Shown piece by piece: positions 59,111 to 64,000 of a stretch of 64,000 nt of DNA. How positions within the stretch are numbered: the stretch's first letter is position 1; the number at the start of each line of letters is the position of its first letter. The stretch is from Atopobium fossor DSM 15642 (GTDB lineage: Bacteria; Actinomycetota; Coriobacteriia; Coriobacteriales; Atopobiaceae). The stretch lies in assembly GCF_000483125.1 (NCBI RefSeq), contig NZ_AXXR01000004.1, positions 1 through 64,000 on the forward strand, read 5' to 3'. Below the pieces are notes generated by a model. It saw nothing but the letters and a program-made list of their open reading frames with translations. It searched no databases and had not been told where the DNA came from. The position numbers and the translations under genes were made by a program.

Positions 59111-61516
59111 ATGCCGACCAGAACTAATAGGTATCTCGAGTATCTCGATCAGCAGACGCCCATCGCTCCTGCCAACAGCCAGGAGGAATTGCAAGAGGCA
59201 AAGAATATTGAAGCCTTCTTTTTGTCTCGTGGTTTAGAAACTACGGTTCAAGAGTTTGATGCTTCTGCAGCAGCTCCTAACATTAGGGCAATCATGCAGG
59301 TAATTTTGCTTGTGGGTATTCTGCTTTCACATATTGGCAATACGCTTCTATCCGTTATTGCAATGTTTATGACTCTGGCAGCAGCTGCGTTGCTCATTAT
59401 GGATACTATGGGCAAGGATATCTTTACACGTCGTACTCCTCCTGCAAAGAGTCAAAACGTTGTTGGTGTACACCGTGCATCTGGTCCCTTGGTCTCTAAG
59501 GGGAATCGACCTATTGTGATTGTTGCTCATTACGATACGCCTTACGAAAATTTCCTGTTTAATCCTGCTATTGCAAAGGCACAACCTTACATTCGTATTG
59601 CGGCAGTATGGAGTGTACCTATTGTTGCTTTTTGCGTAATCTTCCAACCCTTTGCAATGCTCGGAAGTTTCCGTGCTTTACTTTGGGTTGTTGGTATTCT
59701 TGCTGGTATTGCTCCCTGCTGTGTGGGCGTGGCAAAATTGGCCGAACATCATCTGGGTTGCACAACTGGCGCAAACGACAACAAGTCTTCCATTGCTGCT
59801 CTTTTTGATATTGCTGCAACCATTCACCCTACCGAAGAAGAGAAGTCCAATGCCTTCCAAAAGGCAGAGGATACTTCTTTAGATGAAGCAGAAACGAATC
59901 TTTCTGTTGATGAAAATACTTCTGTACCAGAGCCTCAGCCTCGCTATGAAGAAGTAATAGGCGCTCGTCATGGGGAAGAAGTGCTTCGTAAACTAGGCAT
60001 AGTTCCTGCTTCTTGTGAAGTAGAGTATGTTGAACCCAAGATTATTGAGTATGTAACTCCCGAGGCTAATTCCACCTCTGCCGCCTTTGTGACAGATGCT
60101 ATGGCGAAGAGTGCAGGGGGTAATGAAGAACTTTTGTCTGATGATGGAATTGCAGATGGCTATGAGCAGCCTAATCAAGATGCGGGTAAAACTACTCGTT
60201 TAGAGATTCCTGTTGCAATAACAGATTTCTTCTCTCGTGTTAAGGATTTTGCCTCCAGCAAAATGCACCATCCTGCACCATCAGACGTTCCTATGGTGGA
60301 AGCTGTTGAAGATAATTCTCATCAGGCAGAAGAAGTACTAACAGAAGAAAACTCTGTGGTAGACACTACTGCTGAGGACACCATTTTGGCTCCTGCGCTT
60401 GATCAAGAGACCATCGCTCAAAATACAACCTCTCCTTCTCGGACAACTGAACTTCCTGATTTGAGTGCAGATGAACAAGTTAACCTTGCTCGTCGAGTTT
60501 CTCTATTTGATCTTCCCGATCCTTCCCATGCGGAGGTTGATCCTCTTAGTCCTGAAGGCGTAATCAATGAACATATTATGGTTCAGGATGATGAAGTGGT
60601 GGTGGATACAACAGTAAAGACCAGCAATGAGGCTCCTGCGCTGTCTTTGGTAGAGGACGTATCGGCGCCAAATCCCGTTATTCCTGCGGTATCTAAGCTT
60701 AGTGCTGATGTAATGCATCCTGCGAGCAAGATTTCTACCCGCAAAAAACTACGTCTTTTTGGCAAAAAGAGGCAAAACGATGATTCCTTGTCGGATTTTT
60801 TGGGAGTCAACGAAGACTTCAATGCCAAGACGGATGGTAACAAGATTGGTTCTTGGGACAACTTTGATACTACTGATGAAGAATCTAAGTCCACTGACTC
60901 AGACAATCCCGAAACACCTTGGAAGGGTGGAGCAACGCGCAACTCTTTATTCCAGGTAATTGAGGGAGATGCTAACGAGAACTCTGCTGAGTCCGAGGAG
61001 CAACACGAAGAAAAGAGCGTTCCTACGGACGAGGAACTTCGCGATGCTGTTTTGTCTATGTCTGATGACGAACTGCTTAGTCATGATATTTGGCTTGTTG
61101 CCTTAGGTTCTTCTGCGCTTGATCATGCAGGAATGACTGCTTTCTTACAGGATTATCGCAGGTCATGTCGTGGTTCCTTTGTTATTAATCTGGATAGTAT
61201 TGGTGCTGGCCAATTAACTATGTATACCAATGAAGGGGCTTACAATAATCGCCGTGCAGACCGTCGTTTGGCACGTCTACTTACTACAACAGCTAATGAT
61301 TTGCACATTGATTTAGCTAAGACAACGCATCGTTGGGGCGATACAGATGCCACTAAGGCTATGCGCTCTTCCATGCGCTCCGTCACCCTTGCGGGTGTGG
61401 ATGAAAAAGGTTTGCCTGCTTTGTCTCATACCGCAGATGACGTAATTGAAGAAGTGGATCCAAGGCAGATTAAGGATGTTTCTACTTTGATTTGTGAACT
61501 TATTCGTCGTTCATAG
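59111..61516 (+). CDS. Membrane M28-family peptidase-like protein, probably altered in activity
   Basis: An 801-residue protein with start at ATG 59111 after AAAGG. About four membrane helices lie at 61-81, 82-97, 161-178 and 187-207. M28 metal-binding motifs are recognisable but spread out: H140 in VIVAHYDTP, D223 in TGANDNKSS, D695 in INLDSIGAG and H773 in LSHTADDV. The place where active M28 enzymes have two Glu (GAEE) reads LGSSALDHAG (S667, S668). A long acidic Ser/Glu/Pro-rich insert (about 240-650) interrupts the fold. A conserved-fold but non-catalytic protein, or one with another general base, is possible. No signal peptide; topology uncertain. Confidence 0.7.
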   Translation: MPTRTNRYLEYLDQQTPIAPANSQEELQEAKNIEAFFLSRGLETTVQEFDASAAAPNIRAIMQVILLVGILLSHIGNTLLSVIAMFMTLAAAALLIMDTMGKDIFTRRTPPAKSQNVVGVHRASGPLVSKGNRPIVIVAHYDTPYENFLFNPAIAKAQPYIRIAAVWSVPIVAFCVIFQPFAMLGSFRALLWVVGILAGIAPCCVGVAKLAEHHLGCTTGANDNKSSIAALFDIAATIHPTEEEKSNAFQKAEDTSLDEAETNLSVDENTSVPEPQPRYEEVIGARHGEEVLRKLGIVPASCEVEYVEPKIIEYVTPEANSTSAAFVTDAMAKSAGGNEELLSDDGIADGYEQPNQDAGKTTRLEIPVAITDFFSRVKDFASSKMHHPAPSDVPMVEAVEDNSHQAEEVLTEENSVVDTTAEDTILAPALDQETIAQNTTSPSRTTELPDLSADEQVNLARRVSLFDLPDPSHAEVDPLSPEGVINEHIMVQDDEVVVDTTVKTSNEAPALSLVEDVSAPNPVIPAVSKLSADVMHPASKISTRKKLRLFGKKRQNDDSLSDFLGVNEDFNAKTDGNKIGSWDNFDTTDEESKSTDSDNPETPWKGGATRNSLFQVIEGDANENSAESEEQHEEKSVPTDEELRDAVLSMSDDELLSHDIWLVALGSSALDHAGMTAFLQDYRRSCRGSFVINLDSIGAGQLTMYTNEGAYNNRRADRRLARLLTTTANDLHIDLAKTTHRWGDTDATKAMRSSMRSVTLAGVDEKGLPALSHTADDVIEEVDPRQIKDVSTLICELIRRS

Positions 61517-61555
61517 GCATTCTAGAAATACTATAGTTAGAACCTGCTTGTTCTA

Positions 61556-61588
61556 GCCCCAGATAGCGGTTTGCTATCTGGGGCTTTG
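61556..61588. terminator. Terminator between the M28-like and LPXTG genes
   Basis: Stem AGCCCCAGATAGC/GCTATCTGGGGCT with a 5-base loop, followed by TT on the plus strand. It lies between convergent genes. Confidence 0.85.
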
Positions 61589-61605
61589 ACGTTTTATATG
61601 GCTAC

Positions 61606-64000
61606 CTATAGATTTTTATGGTGCTTAAAAGCCCTTGAACCACCTAAGGTCAGCCAGCCACCAACAGCAAGACTAACGATAAATCCAACACTCAATAGGT
61701 CTCCTGTTTTAGGAAGCTTAATTTTCTTACCCCAAAACTTTTTTGGAGGTGTTTCTGGTTGTGGAGGTGTTGGCGGCTTTGGAATTAAGAAGCTTTGGCC
61801 CTCATCATCAAAGTCTTCATGATTAGCAAGCTCAACCTCGCCCAGATAGAGTTTCTCAAATGCAACGATATGTAAATCTGTATTGGGTTGCTGGTGTATT
61901 GTGAAGGGAACTTCTACTACACCATCAGGCGCTTCTGGGGTAAATTCCACCTCTGTCACTAGAGGGTTCTGACTATCTAACGTCAAAGGCTCCTGAGTCT
62001 GTTTGTCCATGAGTGTGCCCACCATCTTGTATTGTTTGCCAGGTATAAGTCCTGCATACGATACGGTGTCAATCAGTTCTAATGGAAATGCAGCTACTGT
62101 TTTGTCTGAGGTTTGTTTATTGGCGAGTTCTGTTTTGATGGTTGGTGCTAAAACCGTCTGCTGACTATTGTTTAGACTTGTATGCTCAACAACACATCTA
62201 TCGCCTTCATAAAGCCGGGTTTGAGCAACAAGTCTATTTCCCTTAACGGACTGTCTGTCTATCTCAAAAGCAACAACATGCTCAAGGTTTGTGTCTTGTG
62301 CCGTGAATTCATAGCTTTGTTCAGCAAGTATGGCGGGGGTTTCTTCAAAAATATCAACGAGTTCGCTCTTGAGTACATACTTTGTATTTGGAACCAAACC
62401 AGTAATACTTGTTTTATCAGTAAGTTTTTGTGTCGTTTCTAAGCCCAATATTTGTTCTTGTGTTGTATCACATTCCAAATGAGTAGTGATGATTGGATGC
62501 CAGAGCGTTTGTTGTTGGTTATTAAGGTCATGATGTTTTACAACTTCTTTTCCACTGGAGTCAAAGAGGGAGACATAAGAAACAAGCTGGTTAGGTAGTT
62601 CATCGAGCTTATCGATAGAGAAATGTAGATCAAGTCCACCAGACGATTCTTTTGGAGTAAATTTTTCTGTACAGGTAACAACTCCAAGTGAGTTGTTAAG
62701 TTCATGTCCAGTAGTTTTATCAACTAACGATGCCTTGAGTGTATATTGTGCGTCTTTAACTAAACCAGAATAAGAAACATGATCTGTTAGTGAGATTGAT
62801 TCGGAAGTTTCTTGCATATCTAGTTGGGCAATAGTGTGACTGTGAGTAGTGTCTTCAGTAAGCTCAGTTTTTATTTTGGGTTGGAGTACGCCAAACTTTA
62901 CAACTGCAACACCAGATTGGGTTGTTACCTGCGGACTTACAAATCCAAGCACAACATAAGGTGTGTCACCGGTTTCCTTTTTAGCAAGTACGCGTAGCAT
63001 GGCTGTACATTCTGAGTAAGTGCCTGGTTTTACAACATTTTTTGGTTGTTTTACATGTCCACAGAGCATGGGTATCACACCAGAGCCCCTTGCCTGATCG
63101 GTGTGAGGATCGTTGGCGCGAAGACCATTAAAATCCCAAGCAGAATATTTAGAATGTCCCCAAGGAAGACCCAGAGCAAAAGCAACATCATCAACCAACT
63201 TAATGGCATGCCCATCGGCGTCGGAGAGCTTAGCAAGATGCGAATCCATATCATCCCAGGTTGCTCCAGAAAGGAGTTTATCGATAAGGACTTCGGTAGA
63301 TTCTTCTCCCTTATAACCTACGGTATTGTTAGTCCATGCGTAAATATAGGGTGCACATTGGGTTGCAAACGCGCGGAAGTAGGCATCATCATAGGAAATA
63401 GAGGTTTGAAACTCGTATTTATCACCAACTTGTATCTTGGAAAGGTCAATGGAGTCAAATTTTCCCCAAGGCCACATGGCCATCTCATCTGGATGAGAAA
63501 TACGAGCAAAGCCATATGCGGGCGTTGCGGGCATAAAGGTATCAACTAAGGTGTTGATGGCACTTTTACTAGTAATTTGGACGGTAATAGATGGTTGAGC
63601 AAAGGGGGAGAGTGCTAGCGTAAGTTTACCGGTGTTCTTGTCATAAAATGCACCCTCCTGAGTACTGAGCTTATATGGTGATGAATTGCTGTCTGTATAA
63701 ACAACTAAGTCTGCAAGAGAAATTTTTTCGGCTTGATGTTTGGAAACAAGCGGAATAGTTACGGTGTTTTCTAGGGAGTCTACTGTAATGATTTGAGTTT
63801 CTTTTAAGGGCTCAATACCCACACGCTTGCTAGTTACACGTGCTTGAAATCGTGTTTGCAAGTCACTATTGAGTTCTATGCCCACCAAAAGTTGTGCTTG
63901 TATGCCAAAGGCAATCTCCTGGCCCTTTTTATTGGTAAAAAGTGATTTTGGAATATAGGCAATGCCAGCTGACTTATCAAAAACTACACCGTGAATAAGC
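61606..64000 (-). CDS. LPXTG-anchored adhesin with VaFE (T-Q ester bond) repeats, 5' part outside window
   Basis: The frame is open to the right edge (no start within the window), so the N-terminus is missing; the ORF's first in-window TTG (63888) is not its true start. The N-proximal part includes a CAPYIYAW segment that might belong to a thioester-type domain (uncertain). Three VaFE-type T-Q ester-bond repeats follow, each of about 120-130 residues: SYSGLVKDAQYTLKASLVDK, ITGLVPNTKYVLKSELVD and SYAGLIPGKQYKMVGTLMDK mark them. The last ends in VAFEKLYLG and FDDEGQSFLIP. A Pro-rich linker leads to LPKTG (codons 61702-61716), a membrane helix and the KHHKNL tail. It is covalently wall-attached by a class A- or C-type sortase not in this window. 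Confidence 0.88.
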   Translation of the reverse strand, partial: LIHGVVFDKSAGIAYIPKSLFTNKKGQEIAFGIQAQLLVGIELNSDLQTRFQARVTSKRVGIEPLKETQIITVDSLENTVTIPLVSKHQAEKISLADLVVYTDSNSSPYKLSTQEGAFYDKNTGKLTLALSPFAQPSITVQITSKSAINTLVDTFMPATPAYGFARISHPDEMAMWPWGKFDSIDLSKIQVGDKYEFQTSISYDDAYFRAFATQCAPYIYAWTNNTVGYKGEESTEVLIDKLLSGATWDDMDSHLAKLSDADGHAIKLVDDVAFALGLPWGHSKYSAWDFNGLRANDPHTDQARGSGVIPMLCGHVKQPKNVVKPGTYSECTAMLRVLAKKETGDTPYVVLGFVSPQVTTQSGVAVVKFGVLQPKIKTELTEDTTHSHTIAQLDMQETSESISLTDHVSYSGLVKDAQYTLKASLVDKTTGHELNNSLGVVTCTEKFTPKESSGGLDLHFSIDKLDELPNQLVSYVSLFDSSGKEVVKHHDLNNQQQTLWHPIITTHLECDTTQEQILGLETTQKLTDKTSITGLVPNTKYVLKSELVDIFEETPAILAEQSYEFTAQDTNLEHVVAFEIDRQSVKGNRLVAQTRLYEGDRCVVEHTSLNNSQQTVLAPTIKTELANKQTSDKTVAAFPLELIDTVSYAGLIPGKQYKMVGTLMDKQTQEPLTLDSQNPLVTEVEFTPEAPDGVVEVPFTIHQQPNTDLHIVAFEKLYLGEVELANHEDFDDEGQSFLIPKPPTPPQPETPPKKFWGKKIKLPKTGDLLSVGFIVSLAVGGWLTLGGSRAFKHHKNL

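Overview
The window looks like a chromosomal segment around the replication origin of a low-to-moderate GC Gram-positive actinobacterium. My best guess is Coriobacteriia, family Atopobiaceae (Atopobium/Lancefieldella-like). This is inferred from gene content and order (rpmH-rnpA-yidD-yidC-jag-rsmG-parA-parB on one side; dnaA-dnaN-recF-dciA-gyrB-gyrA and trnI-trnA on the other; a WYL pair resembling PafBC; LPXTG and VaFE surface proteins), not from any database search. Strand use switches once, cleanly, at about 45.3-45.6 kb. Genes left of that point are almost all on the minus strand and genes right of it are mostly on the plus strand, as expected if oriC lies there.

Layout, left to right. 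0-1.3 kb: 5' part of a secreted cell-wall-binding-repeat protein. 1.4-12.7 kb: two purine clusters on the minus strand (purE-yqeY-class B sortase-purF-purM-purN, and purA-degV-purD-nudix-membrane protein), with a divergent pyridoxal/pyridoxamine kinase between them. 12.8-16.3 kb: dnaB, then rplI-rpsR-ssb-rpsF. 16.6-21.6 kb: a zinc-ribbon membrane protein, two tRNA-Ser genes, a TRIC-like channel, typA and a small unknown. 21.8-28.6 kb: a mannose-family PTS with a sugar-phosphate epimerase-like protein, an FrlB-like SIS protein and two GntR/UTRA regulators, best explained as uptake and cleavage of a glycated amine (Amadori compound). 28.8-32.7 kb: an accessory-looking block with a helicase carrying two predicted membrane helices and several orphans. 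32.9-44.2 kb: trnI/trnA, a DUF151 nuclease-like protein, a secreted nuclease, then gyrA, gyrB, dciA, recF, dnaN and dnaA. 44.3-45.6 kb: an orphan GHKL ATPase with a C-terminal winged helix, then the probable origin. 45.6-50.6 kb: rpmH to parB with two perfect parS sites. 50.7-57.8 kb: rlmN, ddl, an exonuclease-helicase of the DinG type, and a WYL regulator pair. 57.9-64 kb: a coiled membrane protein, a membrane M28-peptidase-like protein with altered active-site residues, and a partial LPXTG/VaFE adhesin.

Points most worth a second look: (1) DnaA carries a non-canonical DNA-binding signature (GGRVHPT instead of GGRDHTT), and the DnaA-box-like sequences around the origin and upstream of dnaB all read TTWTC(A/G/T)ACA instead of TTATCCACA; one sits on the dnaA -35 element. 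(2) The GHKL-ATPase/winged-helix gene lies between dnaA and the origin. (3) The SF2 helicase is predicted to be membrane-anchored and sits among orphans. (4) The Amadori-type PTS locus has palindromic GGTAT/ATACC operators. (5) The M28-like protein has its fold interrupted by membrane helices and by a long acidic insert, and lacks the catalytic glutamates.
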